Shown here piece by piece: positions 1-23,515 of a DNA stretch of 64,000 nt. The notes below the pieces were generated by a model, which worked only from the letters and a program-made list of their open reading frames with translations, ran no database searches and had not been told where the DNA came from. The DNA lies in the NCBI RefSeq assembly GCF_041146795.1, contig NC_135187.1, positions 35,897,056 through 35,961,055 of the forward strand, written 5' to 3'. Position 1 is the stretch's first letter. Each line of letters opens with the position of its first letter. The position numbers were made by a program, and so were the translations under genes. The DNA is from Maylandia zebra (Eukaryota > Chordata > Actinopteri > Cichliformes > Cichlidae).

Positions 1-23
1 ACACGCTCACACACACACACGCT

Positions 24-59
<36 letters not shown>

Positions 60-150
60 CACACACACACACACACACACGCTCTCACACACACACGCAC
101 ACACACGCTCACGCACACACACGCTCGCTCACACACACACACACACACAC
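1..150. repeat. imperfect CA microsatellite with CACGCTCA units
   Basis: Runs of CA are interrupted at intervals by CGCTCA. The tract begins before the left edge of the window, so its full length is unknown. Confidence 0.9.
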
Positions 151-11997
<11,847 letters not shown>

Positions 11998-14284
11998 GCC
12001 CTGTCCAGCTCTTGCCCCTTGAAGCCACCTTCATCTTCATACCTAAACCATACCGAAGCACTCCTAAATCAGTCGATACCCTCTCCTCTTCACCTCTCAT
12101 CGCATGCAGTGCCTGTCCATGTGCCTACCTTAAACTGACCCATAAAAACCCCACCAAGTTGGACAAGGACTCTAAACGACCAGTGCATTTGACATGCTCT
12201 TAATATAGTAAAATCCTTCTTCTTCAGTCTATTTAAGAATTATAATTCCCCTTATTATAACTGGTGGTAGCATTATTATTCCCACAACTACCATATTTGC
12301 TTCTGTTACTATTACTCATTATGCTTTTTCCTTTTGATGGTTTGTTTTTCTGCTGTTTATCTTTGACTCTGGGTAGTGACGGCCTGTCGTTGTCGGTTTC
12401 TTTAGGCCAAGGTCATATAGGATTTTTTTTTTTCTTTATAATTTGTCCTACAGCTTAGCTGCGATTGTTGCTAGTAACAGAAGATCAAGATGATGCGTTC
12501 TGGTTGCTATGCAACTTACAAGCTTTGTAAAATAGTCTCGACTTGGATGAAACAGTGGAAAATCCCGATGGGTACAAAAACAGACAGTTTGAGGCTCTGC
12601 ATGCTCTTGAAAAGAGGATGAAGAACCCATTTTAAAAATGGAAAAGCTGGAGGGAGGGAAGGAGGGAGCAGCAGAGCACCCACACCTGTACAATCTCCCT
12701 AAAAGGGCCTGCTTCACAGCGACACACAGCCAAAATTCTGATATGCTAAAGTTAAGTTTCAGGACAGCGCCGGAGATTCTGCCACCAACAGAGTTAATGA
12801 ACTGGAAGCGAGCGACAGACGAAAGCAAAAGAAAATCCTATGTGATCGGCGTTCGGATAATCTTTCCTTTGCTTCCACCGTCGTTCACGAAAAGCTTCTT
12901 ATCAGGTTCTTCATTTCAGATTGAAACAGTAACACACTTTTTTATGCTGGATGATACTTAAGTTGTACTAATCACGATGGACAGTCACAGCAGTTTACCA
13001 TCTGCCTCTTCAGGAGACCAGCAGTCAGTCGAAGCTCCAGCGAGACGGAAGCTGACAGGCCGAGTGTGTCGTCTGTGTACCTGCCAAGTATTGGGGCTGC
13101 TGATGCTCTTCATTCAGACAGAAACCTGTTGGTCCCATCCCATTTCACTATTTCCCAGTGACCTACTAAACCACCTCACCCATACTCCCCACCCCAAACC
13201 TTCGGCTGTTCAGTATGCACAGACTGAACCCTTTCACCCCGCTGTTCCTCGTGGCATCGCGTGTTCTTTGAGAGAGCGAAAAGACCTCAAAGCTAAAGGT
13301 GGAAGCATATTTTGTGCGTCCAAACCACAGACTCTGTAACTACAAATCTGGGTTCTTCTTCTTTTTATATTTTGGTTTTTAGATTATTTTCTAAATGTTG
13401 TGCAACACCCATTCCCAAACCCTAACTACTATTCCCATCCCTACCTCATCCCTTTTTGTTTGTTTGTTTAAACTTTATGCGGCGTCTCCTAATAAAATGG
13501 TTGCGTACCTGAGAGGTACAGCTGCCGGAGACGATAATAATCAACATAAAACAGAAACTATTAAAATGTCTGTATGGATTATGTATAGATACCTAGCTTC
13601 AGAGAAAAAGGACGTGGATTTTATCTTTTAAGGAGAGGCATGGCTCAATCATCGTGTGTCTGCTCTGCACACACGTTTCCTCTCCAGAGGAGCACTGTGC
13701 ATATTTCAAATTCGATGTTTTTGTATGGAGAAGAGTTAAGAGTGGCTGCGGTCTGGATGCTGGCTGACGGCTAACCAGAGTCCGGTGAGACGCTCCGATT
13801 TCACCGAGGTGTGTTTTGTGTTTCTCGTTTTGCTTTATTTACAGGCTCATGTTCATAATCCCCAAAAGATGTTTACATGCTTTTAATGTTCAAAAACACT
13901 TTATGATCCTGCACTTCTACAAATGCTCCGTTTGAGTTTCTGTCGCTTTAAAGCCCTCCTTCCAAAATTCCAACTCCACTCTTATTGGTCAGCTGTGATG
14001 ACACAAGCAAGGCAAAGTTGGTGACATAGCTGAACACTTTGTGGGCTTCTTAACAAAGGCCTTACCTGAAGCCACCACAGGATGACTACATGTTGCTTCT
14101 ATCCCTGAGGGCGCTCACTGAAGTCACAGCAGAGCTGACGTTGGTCTTGATGGCGTTATTTGTCACTACTTGTTCTGTTGTTGACAACATGAACAGGAGG
14201 AAGTCGATGAAAACAGGTTTGTGTGGAACGTCTCTTTGTTGAAACAGCTCAGTTAGCATGTTAGCATGACCAGTGCTAAATGGA

Positions 14285-14520
14285 CTGGTAGCGCTTTTCT
14301 GCTCTATCTGAGCGCTCAAAGCGCTTTACACAACTCGGTGATTCACCCAATCACACAAGCGCTGTCTGACTAACATTCACACACATTCACACTCCGATGG
14401 ACGCATCGGAGAGCAACCTGGGGTTAGCATCTTGCCCAAGGATATTTGGCGTGCAGACTGGAGCAGACGGGGATCGAACCACCAACCTTCCGATCAGTAG
14501 GCCACCTGCTCTGCTGCTGG
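14285..14520 (-). mobile_element. tRNA-derived SINE fragment
   Basis: Read on the minus strand, it has a B-box-like GGTTCGATCCC (plus-strand 14470-14480), then CTTGGGCAAGATGCTAACCC and a tail with TAAAGCGCTTTGAG near 14310-14330. The head-to-tail order matches fish tRNA-derived SINEs and the copy at 49835-50152. Confidence 0.65.
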
Positions 14521-14879
14521 TGTGTCACCTCCAGTCATGCTCCAGTTGTTACTCCTTTGAAACATGCACAAAGAAGTTATCGAACACACTGAATAAAGTT
14601 TGGAGAAAAGCTGAAAGAGACACTCAACTTGTTGATAAATGACTAAATCCTAATTTACTCTCTGCAAATGTTGGACCTCAGTCCCAGCTTTCATTTCACT
14701 GGTGCCCAGTTTGTACATGTATCTAGAAGATGGAGTTACTCCACTCATATTCTGACACATAACCCTTACAGAGCCCAGTGTCAGGCCTGCACCCCGCTCT
14801 CACTCATGTGACAGATCACTGCAGCAAGTGTGCCGTTGGTAATGGACCGGTTCTTACGCAGCCCTTTGCTACTGTACCT

Positions 14880-15110
14880 GAGCACTCTGTGCGCTTTATA
14901 CAACGTAACCTCATCCACCCAAACACTTTTTCTCTTTTTGCTCAAGCGTTTTCTCTCTAACATTCGTACTGTGATGGATGCATCGGGCACAACTCGGGCT
15001 CAGTATCCTGCCCCAGGATGTTTGACCTGAGCAGCCAGGGATTGAACCACCGACTCTCTGGTTAGTAGTTGACCTCCTGCTCGAGCTCCCGAGCTACAGC
15101 TGCCCCTTTG
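14880..15110 (-). mobile_element. second, more decayed tRNA-derived SINE fragment
   Basis: On the minus strand it contains GGTTCAATCCC (plus-strand about 15038-15048), a TGGGGCAGGATACTGAGCC-like block and a GCGC tail near 14885-14895. It is the same family and orientation as the fragment at 14285-14520, about 0.4 kb away, but more diverged. Confidence 0.55.
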
Positions 15111-15839
15111 TGTTTGTGTAAAATGATCCATTGTTGTTGTTCTTTGGTCGCACATCAGTTACAGAGTTCTTATTGCAAACTAAATTCCATCTCAGTCCCA
15201 GGATCGGTAATGTTTACCATTGGTTAAAGTGACAGCACTCGTCGTTCAGATGGAGAACTTTTGGCATGAGAGTGAAACTAGTGAGAAGAACCAATCGTTC
15301 AATGTTATTACGAACAGACTCTTCGCCTGTTCCAGGCCCATCTTCGCTGTGCTCTGGATAAGAAACGGTGAAAGTTGGTGACATAACTGTCACTGGGCTT
15401 TTACATGAGCAGCTCTCAACGCTGCAGCAGAGTAATGTGCAGTTTCCAAAGTGTCAGGAAATGTTATTCTTCCAACATAGTTGTGGAGTTGAGACGGGTT
15501 GAAAACTGCGGTGCTGTCAAATGAACAGAACTAAGCATCTGATGGTGTTAATCCACTTTTATCTATTTATCATGCAAGTGTGTGTTTTCACAAACCATTT
15601 GAAGTATTTTCATGACGACGTCGATGGTTTTGCTCCGGACTAAACCTCTAAACCTGCCCAAACCCAATCTGTCTTACACAGGTTGGACAGTTGCTTCATC
15701 ACAGTTAGTTTGAGACCTAACAACAGCTGTCACAACCAGCAGTGTTAGATTGTGGTTGGCTGCCTACAGACAGCAGGCAGAAAGCTCGTTTTCCCATAAA
15801 CGTAACTTTTTCTTCTTCTTTCTTTTTTGCTTATCTTGC

Positions 15840-16770
15840 CTTAGTGGACCATCACAGTGGATTTGAAATCAAGGTGTTATTGAAATGCAGACTTTGTTTT
15901 AATTCAAAGGGTTTAAACAAAAATATTGCATCACCTGTTGAATCTTTTTTACATCTTTCAGAGGCTCAAAAGTATTTGGACAGACTGCTGTAATTTTAAA
16001 TGTACGGATTATTTTTAATACTTCACTGAAATCCTGTGCTGTCAAAGACTGCCCGAAGTCTCGAACCCACGGACATCACCAGCTGTTTCCTCCATCGTGA
16101 TACTCTGCCAGGCCGTTATTCCATTTACTCCAGCTGCCTTCAGCTGCTTTTTGTGTGTGTTTGCCTTCAGATTTGCCTCAATACTCAATCAATGTCCCAT
16201 TTCTTTGTCTCAGAAAAGCTCTAGGGTTGCTCATGCAGTATGTTTGGGACATTGTCCATGTGCACTGAGGTGTCATCCAGTCAGTTTTGGAGCATTTGGC
16301 TAAATCTGAGCAGAGAGATCCTGTACACTGCAGAATTCATCCTGATGCTTCTGTCACGTCACCAATAAGTTGTTTTCAGGCATACATACGTATGCCACAA
16401 CACTGCCTCCACCTGCTCTTTTAGATATTCTTTGTAAATGTCTCATCTGTCCTGGTTGATGGAGCGTAACCACCTTCATGCTGAGAGTTCCCATGATCAG
16501 CTAAGTACAAGTTCAACATTCACCATTAATTCCACATCTGTTTTCTCCTTTGTCAGGGAACAATGAGGGAGTCTGACCACGAATCTGCTTGTCTGTCAGT
16601 TGTCCAGTTACTTTTGACCCTTGAAGAATCAGTCAGTCAACAGTCAATGCAACACTTCTGTCAATTAAACCAGAAAGTCTGGTTTTGTCACATGTTGATT
16701 TGGTTTCAAGTCCACTGTCGTTGTGTGAAAGGCAAAATTTCATGGTCCAAAAACCTCTGGAAATAACTGT
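15840..16770 (-). mobile_element. decayed Tc1/mariner element, transposase on minus strand
   Basis: The plus strand shows blocks typical of the complement of a fish Tc1 family: GGATTTGAAATCAAGGTG near the left end, GAACCCACGGACATCACCAG at about 16063, GGGACATTGTCCATGTGCAC at about 16240, GAATTCATCCTGATGCTTCT at about 16332 and CAGTTACTTTTGACCC at about 16605. No frame is intact. It appears to be the same family as the relic at 45868-47585, in opposite orientation. Confidence 0.6.
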
Positions 16771-17757
16771 ATGATGGTGGTGTTGAAGGTTTGGGAGGGA
16801 ACATGAGCAATCTTCATAACTGTAATGAGGCTGTGCAGACAGCAGGTTATATGACCAACACATCATTCAGACTGCAGTCGAACCCTCTCATAATCTACGC
16901 AAGGAGAGCGTGTTCAGGTCAAGTCTTTGGTGTTGTTGGTGACAACACTCGGCTATTTCGAGCAGTGTTCAGTTAACGTGCAGTATTATTCACAGCACAC
17001 TGGCCCTCCAGGAGTCTGACGCATGCAGATTACTGATGATGATCTGCGACAGCATCCCGGCAGATTCAGATTATTGATAGAGACCTTGGACTAACGTGTA
17101 GTGAAACATGGCTGACCTGTTGCAAAGGACTCCGCATGACCTGACACGACCTCTGGCCGCCATGTTGGATTTCTTCAGCTCTCGGGTACCAGCTGATGTT
17201 TCTCACAGAAACGTTTACCTCGGTTTGTGTACGGTGTTTGAATGTCACAGATTACAGTTGTTTCTCTGATCCTTTGGTTTATGACTGAGCAGCTGCACAA
17301 CTACACTCAGTTCATTGAAAAGTGTTTGCTAATCCACATGAACTGCTCCTTTTTAAAAATGATTCACATATTGCAACTTGACATTGGCATTTAGCTTAAA
17401 GCACTGCTGTGTTCAAGTAAAAGGCACATGTGAATGTACGAGCCAGAGAAGTGATGGTAGCAGTTAAGACCAAAAATACAGTTTTAAGAAAATGGATAAA
17501 AGAGCTTCTCTCTAAAGTACGTCAGCACTTCATCAGCTAATCTTTGCAGGTCGGTCACAGTAGTCTTCTCCTGTTTAATGAGCCCACCAGCCAAGAAAAT
17601 CACCTGTAAGCTGCACGCGGGACGATTTTTGGTCCATAAAGAGAGCAGCACCAAATCATGACAGAGGAGTGTTGAACACAGTGGGAAGCAAAACTATCCA
17701 AAAACATGAGTTTTGCATCTGAAAGCACTTTGAATGGTCAGACGACAGTAGAGAAGG

Positions 17758-17798
17758 CAACACTGTCCTGAGCTTCTTCACAGCTCAGGACAGTGTTG
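17758..17798. repeat. perfect 17-bp hairpin
   Basis: The arms CAACACTGTCCTGAGCT (17758-17774) and AGCTCAGGACAGTGTTG (17782-17798) are perfectly complementary around a 7-base loop. It lies in the possible gatad2b 3' UTR. Its function is unknown. Confidence 0.8.
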
Positions 17799-19774
17799 GA
17801 GTTCACATGATGACCCATGGAAAGGTCAGTGTTTCCTCTTATGCCCAGTTTGAGAGCTGTTAGTTTCCCCTCTCCCTAATTCAGCTGTTTTCTCACATGT
17901 GCATCTTATAGCCTACTAACAATCAAAGTGTGTTATATTGTTATTGACACAGGGATAGAAGTTTCAGTGTTCAAATCCACAGATTGTGGCTGATACTCTC
18001 GTAAGTTTCTCAAATTTGCTTAAATATGAAGGTGGGTGCTGTAACAGTCTAAGGCCTGTCGCCCTGCAGTGAACGCGCTGCCTCATAAAGGCTGTACGAT
18101 ACAGTAATGTCAACTTTTATTACAGTGTTACTGAACGAATCCTAAGCGAGTATCGGTACTGAGTCGACTCTGATGAAGCTCCGTGTGAATCCATCTGTGG
18201 TTCAAAGCTCAGCTCCAATAAGCCCTGCATCGTCTACACGCGTATAGTGTTTGTGCGGTTTTTTTGTTTGTTTGTTTGTTTTGTTGTGCGTTCTGGTTGT
18301 GTCCAAGTAATCCAGACCTGCCTGTCACTACTACAGAATGATCCAGTGACAAACAGTCCACAGAGAGCGATCCAAGATCCCTGCTGTGAGCTGGCACTAT
18401 GTGTATAAAGACTGAGCTGAATGGGAGACAACGTTTGAAATTGGATGTAGCGAAACGATACCTGAAATCTATTTTTGCTCCAACTCCTGGTCCGATCTGC
18501 TTTAGCTGCAAAGCTAAAGTTTAAATGACAAAATAAGCTCCCGTCTCTCTTTTTGCAGATGCATTTATACATCTTTGTATTTGAACTTTGTTCTTTTCAA
18601 CATCACTTTTTAGATTTTCAAGTCATTCTTTATTCTAAGGATTTGTTTGTTTTCTTTCTGTCGCAGTTAAAAAAAATATTGACTATGAAATAAATGACAC
18701 AATATTTGCTAGGTTTTAAGTGATAATGACTTATTGTACATATGCATTTTTTCCTCCGTTACTGAAAAAAGAAATTAAATGGTTGTACATTGTGTAGAAA
18801 AGCAAACAAAAAGCCATGAATATTGTGAAGCTTGTCATTTCGTTTTGTGATCACTGTGTATTATTGTGTAACAAATGTGCAAAATGTTTGGGATTCCTTT
18901 TCTTTCGCCCGTTCTGCTTCTTGAAGCAGCCTTGCTGGTTGCATTTGCTGTTATTTTGAACTAGTTAGCGTTTGCAGGGAAGTGCTCACTGGTTCAGATC
19001 AGAATGGTCTGAAACTCCCGTCTGAATACTTCGACGCATTAAACTTTAGATACCTTCAAATTACTTGTTGATGGAAACACTCTGATTGGTCGGACTCGGT
19101 GGGCCTAGCCCTCACTGTCAGAACGCCGTCACGTTGGCGAAACCACCTCTCGTAATTACGTTTCTGTGTTTTGATGGAAACGATTACTGCTCCCCGGTTT
19201 GTTACACGCAGGCAGACAGCGGATCGACACGAACCACTAAGACGCAGATTCTTACAACTGTTGAAACTTTTTGTTTGTTTAGCTTTTTCGTAAAGAAGCG
19301 CTCGCCCTGAATCAGTGACCACTTTTTCTGCCGACACCAGCATACAACACGTATGATACTGTACTGTTTGGCTTTATCTTCTATTAATTGTTGTTGCTAA
19401 TGCAGGGAATGATTTAACTGCAAAATCATTGTTTCTTTTTGCATAGTGTTGACAATTTTAAATATCTGGGAAGTAGGAACGAATGATAAAACGGACCAGA
19501 GACTAATCAGACTAATTTTTGTTTTACTTGCATCAATCCTGACCTTTTGCACATACTTGATATTTAACGGTCTTCAAAAAAAACGTCAAGAAAATAATGC
19601 TGTTTGAATACTGCCAGTTGATTGACAATTATGCATTGATTGAAAAAAAATAAGCTAATTTTGGAGGAAATAACTTTGTAATATTTATCTCTTGCAAGCT
19701 ATGTTTAATAAAGGTTGAAACAATTTGCTTCAAAGTGTCAACGTCATTCAGCTTTCTTCTTCTTCTTCAGCGAC

Positions 19775-20243
19775 GCGCTGGGCAGCGTTTTCAGCCGATC
19801 TGTCCCGACCACTTTTCCTCTGGTCTTTTCATTAATTTTCAAGTTATCATTATCTCCTCAAAAACAGTCTCCATCTACCCCAACAACATACCCTGGATCA
19901 CCAAGGAGCTCAAGGAAATCCTTAATTTAAAAAAAAGAGGATTTTCTTTTCCGGCTCTGCTCTGGATAAAAAGGAGGTCAACAGGGAGGTCAAGAGCCCC
20001 TTAAAAACTGCTAAACTGGAGTATCAAAACACTGTTGGAAAAAAATTCACCACAGGGGACCTCCACTCAGCCTGGCAGGGCCTCAAAACCATGGCCTCTG
20101 TGAATACTGTGGTCACCACCTCCAGAACCATCCAGGTTCTCATTCTTGGCCTGTTTATGCCATGCCCTTATCTTTAACGTCTGCTCCGTTGTACCTTAAT
20201 TGGCCCTTGGGGATAAATAAATAAAGTCTCTCTGATTCTGATT
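19775..20243 (+). mobile_element. internally deleted CR1/L2-like LINE 3' fragment
   Basis: One frame contains IYPNNIPWITKELKEIL, which resembles the spacer between endonuclease and reverse transcriptase in CR1/L2/Rex1-type elements. It is followed by a degraded KxEVNREVKxxLKTAKLEY-like stretch. The segment then jumps to a 3' tail with GGGGATAAATAAATAAAG and CTGATTCTGATTCT repeats ending at about 20243. Most of the reverse transcriptase is missing. Confidence 0.65.
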
Positions 20244-20249
20244 CTTTAG

Positions 20250-20330
20250 CCGTTTAAATCAGCTGTGTTGGATCAAGCACACCGGCCCTCGAGGCCTGGA
20301 GATCCCCACCCCTGGATTAGGGGGTCTATA
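20250..20330. mobile_element. fragment of the hAT MITE family found at 46028-46252
   Basis: It carries ACACCGGCCCTCGAGGCCTG followed by GAGATCCCCACCCCTG, matching the right end of the MITE at 46028-46252 with several changes. Only one end is present. Confidence 0.6.
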
Positions 20331-20662
20331 CTTAAACCAGCGTTTATATCATGTACACAACGCAGTACTCTCCACTAGGTGGCAGCCTGGAGCAACAAAC
20401 CATTTCCCGGGTCAGCTGAAATTTGACCTGTGTCGAAACAGTTTCCATCTGGAGAGCTTGAAAGAGCCTCCAGGAAAAGTAGAATGAAGCAGACTGATCA
20501 GGACTCAATCTGAACCCAGCTCTCTCCATTTCAGCACCGACGAATGTGTTTTTACTGTAACTTGTTTCATGATGTCATTTCTTGATTTTTCAGTGTTGAC
20601 TAAACAGCCATCCTCTGTGAGCTGCTTTGAATGAACCGGTACATGCAGGGATCAGGGCTGGT

Positions 20663-20663
<1 letters not shown>

Positions 20664-20720
<57 letters not shown>
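20664..20720. repeat. CA dinucleotide microsatellite
   Basis: An uninterrupted run of about 28 CA units in the gene-poor region right of gatad2b. Confidence 0.95.
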
Positions 20721-20722
<2 letters not shown>

Positions 20723-23444
20723 TATTTGGAGCAGCTGTTACAGTATTGTTTCTGCGCTGTGTCATAACGTGACATGTTGACTGTCTGCCATACTGCATTT
20801 GAGAGGCCATCTACTGGAACATGCAAAGTTACAAAGCAGAATAGAATAGAAATGGTTTTTGCCTGAATATTAAATATTATTGTAGCATTGATCCTAAAAA
20901 GCGCTCTGTGGGTTTTATGGCTCTTTAAGTCATAAGACCACTGCTAACAGAATCAGCTCCCAGCCCAGAGCAGATTTACTGAGCGCTCGCTAACAGTCTT
21001 ATCTGACTCCTGCTCCTGCCTCCTTTGAGCGTATCAGAAGGTTCCTGTAACGGCGATGCATAGTTTGAATAGACTTTTCTAAAAATAAGGCTGTCAGACA
21101 TGTATTTACTTAAGGATGTTTGCAGAAATGCCCGTGCTTACATGGAACGGTTGGTAATAAACAAGTGTCACATATCTGTTTCTGCCATCATACTGAACTC
21201 GTACTGTTACCAGTTAAACGTGTTGATGAAGTCTTTCAGGCTTTGTGCACATGCAGGAAAACAACGAGCTGCATCTCACTCCCCTTTTGTCTAGAGCGCA
21301 AACAGTCATTACACAACACAACCACAATCATGTGACCTGTAAAAAAGGAGAACAGCTGCATTAATAGAGTACATGATGTGACGGTGGGCGGGGCCGGCTC
21401 TGTGTGGAACGTGTGGAACATGACGTTCTCTGAGTGTTTACATATAGATCTGCCTGAAGGACGGGAACACGGTAGGTGGACGACCTCGAGTGTGTAACTA
21501 TAGTGCAGTGCGACCTTCCAAAGTGCTTCAAACCACACAGCCTCCCTTAAGTGAAACAGTAACATCGTTCATCTACATTTGCTCTGTGTTTGTCTGTTAT
21601 GGACTGAACTCTGTTGTCACACTTTAACAACCTTCAAACGTCAGAAAATCTCCCAGCGAGTCATTTCCTTATTGTCAGCCTCGTCGAGCCTGAGTGGCAC
21701 ACACACCTGGACGTTGATTTAATGTCTGCATGTGCACAAGTCAATACGCAGTTAGGCCTTCCTCCATCACTGTAATATACTCTAGAATAAAGAGTTAAGC
21801 CACATCTATCGTATGCAGCTGCTCACTACAATAATTCATTAGGATTCATGAATTAATCCTAATATTTGCCTCACTTTTTTAACGTAAACTGTCACGGACT
21901 CCTCACAAGGCAAACATCTCCATGTAAGATACACAGAGTGGACGAGACTGAACAAGCAGCAGGGCTGATAATGAACCACAGAGACCGTAGACAAACATTA
22001 ACATTGATAATAACTCGGGGGGCATCCATCTGTTGCTGTCTGTTTCTCCTGTTCCAGCCAATGAAAGGGCTTACCTGCTCTACAGCTGTGTGCACGCTCT
22101 CAGTCACTCTGGAGTGAAACACATTCACCTTACTTTGGTCACTGCTAACGTCCTCTCTCCTGCCCGTCAGTAAATCTTTTCAAACTGCTCACAGTTGTTT
22201 GAATGTGCTTGAAGTCCAAACAAAGGTTCCCAGACCAAAGTCTGTTTATTCTGGAAAACATTGCTCAGCACAGAAATGATCAAATCTGTTCTTGCACACA
22301 TAAAACGTGCTGATCGGTGCTGGTAAAGAGCGGAGCGTCTGCCGGGAACACAAGCCGGGAAGGTTAAGATCCTGCGGTCGGTTTGTTTCCACCGGCCTCA
22401 GAGTTTATGTCTTCCTCACTCTCCCCAAAAACACAAGTGTTCACGTCTGTGCGGTTTTATCTGTATTTTCAAAATATCTGCCGATTCATGTTCTGTCCTG
22501 CTTGTTGTTTTTCAGTGCGAGCATGCACGCAGGTGGCAGACGGCTGATTAAGGTGGATGTCAAGGTGACGAGTCTGTCTGTGCACATTGCTGTTCCCCAC
22601 ACAGTGACTGAAATGCTGCAAACGCTATAGCTACTGATCAAAACGCTCAACAAGGAAAACTGTCATTGGTTCAGCTTCCAGGCTTTTATTCTTTCTCACT
22701 GTTTCTTTAGACTATGCATGAATAAAGTAACTGTTGTAATGGCGATGACCTTGTTCACTGTTATCACTGCTGACTTTGTTTTCTGAGTATCTCCTCCCAG
22801 GACAGACAGTGGGTGGGCCCTCTGTGTTGTCTTCCTTTGGGGACCCTGACTTCCTCCCACCACCCAAAAGCATGAATGCCAGTTTAACTGGTGACTCCAA
22901 ACTGGTCACGGATATGAAGCAGAATACAGTACTGTAGGAATACATGGTTAACCATGTGACTTACAGTTACATACCTGTGCTTGCACCATATTAAAGACTC
23001 CGCTGACTAAACCCATGTGACTTTTTGACAGTCAGAGTTCCCTGAAAGGGAACAACCTGTAACATTTTCAACACTTATTCGCTTCCATTTAAAAGTAAGT
23101 TTGGCAAAAACCCACTAAAATATCAAAACTGAAAGCAGATCAAGCAGCAGGAAGCAGAAAGTCCCCCCCGTCCTGCCCAGGAGCCATGAGAAAAACAAAA
23201 TTCCTCCCGAAGACGCCCACATGCCCTGTGTGCATGCCCCACGCATGAACAAGGACTCCAACCAATCACAGAACACTTAGCAACAGGCTTCAGCCAATCA
23301 GTCCTCAAGTTTTGGGGTAAACAGAGAGGACTTTTTTCTCCTGTGGTTGACACTGTGAAAAGAAAGAATGAAGGAAACTCGTCCAGTTCCTGAGGAGCAA
23401 CTTTTGTGTCAGTTCAGCAGCAGCAAAGCAGCAAAGCAGCAAAG

Positions 23445-23515
23445 CAGCAAAGCACAACCACGGTCGCCTCCAGGCGGCTTTATACTGGAAGGCAGACGCT
23501 GCAATAATTGTTATG
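23445..23515 (-). mobile_element. short relic of the abundant LINE 3' end family
   Basis: GGTCGCCTCCAGGCGGCTTTATACTGGAAGGC and the following GCTGCAATAATTGTTATG track copies at 26812, 59984 and 62278, where the block reads GTCGCCTCAAGGCGC and CTACAATAATT. Confidence 0.5.

Larger units (their letters stand above)
11998..19720 (+). other. gatad2b: gatad2b 3' UTR and downstream region; extent uncertain
   Basis: Sequence after the stop codon is AT-rich and lacks coding exons. AATAAA signals occur at 13491-13496, near 18690 and at 19707-19712. The mammalian gene has a several-kb 3' UTR, so a long UTR here is plausible. The stretch 18560-18960 has the AT-rich, ATTGTACATA/TGTACATT-containing look of a terminal UTR. 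SINE fragments, a Tc1 relic and a perfect hairpin inside it are listed separately. Which poly(A) site is used cannot be told from sequence alone. Confidence 0.4.
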
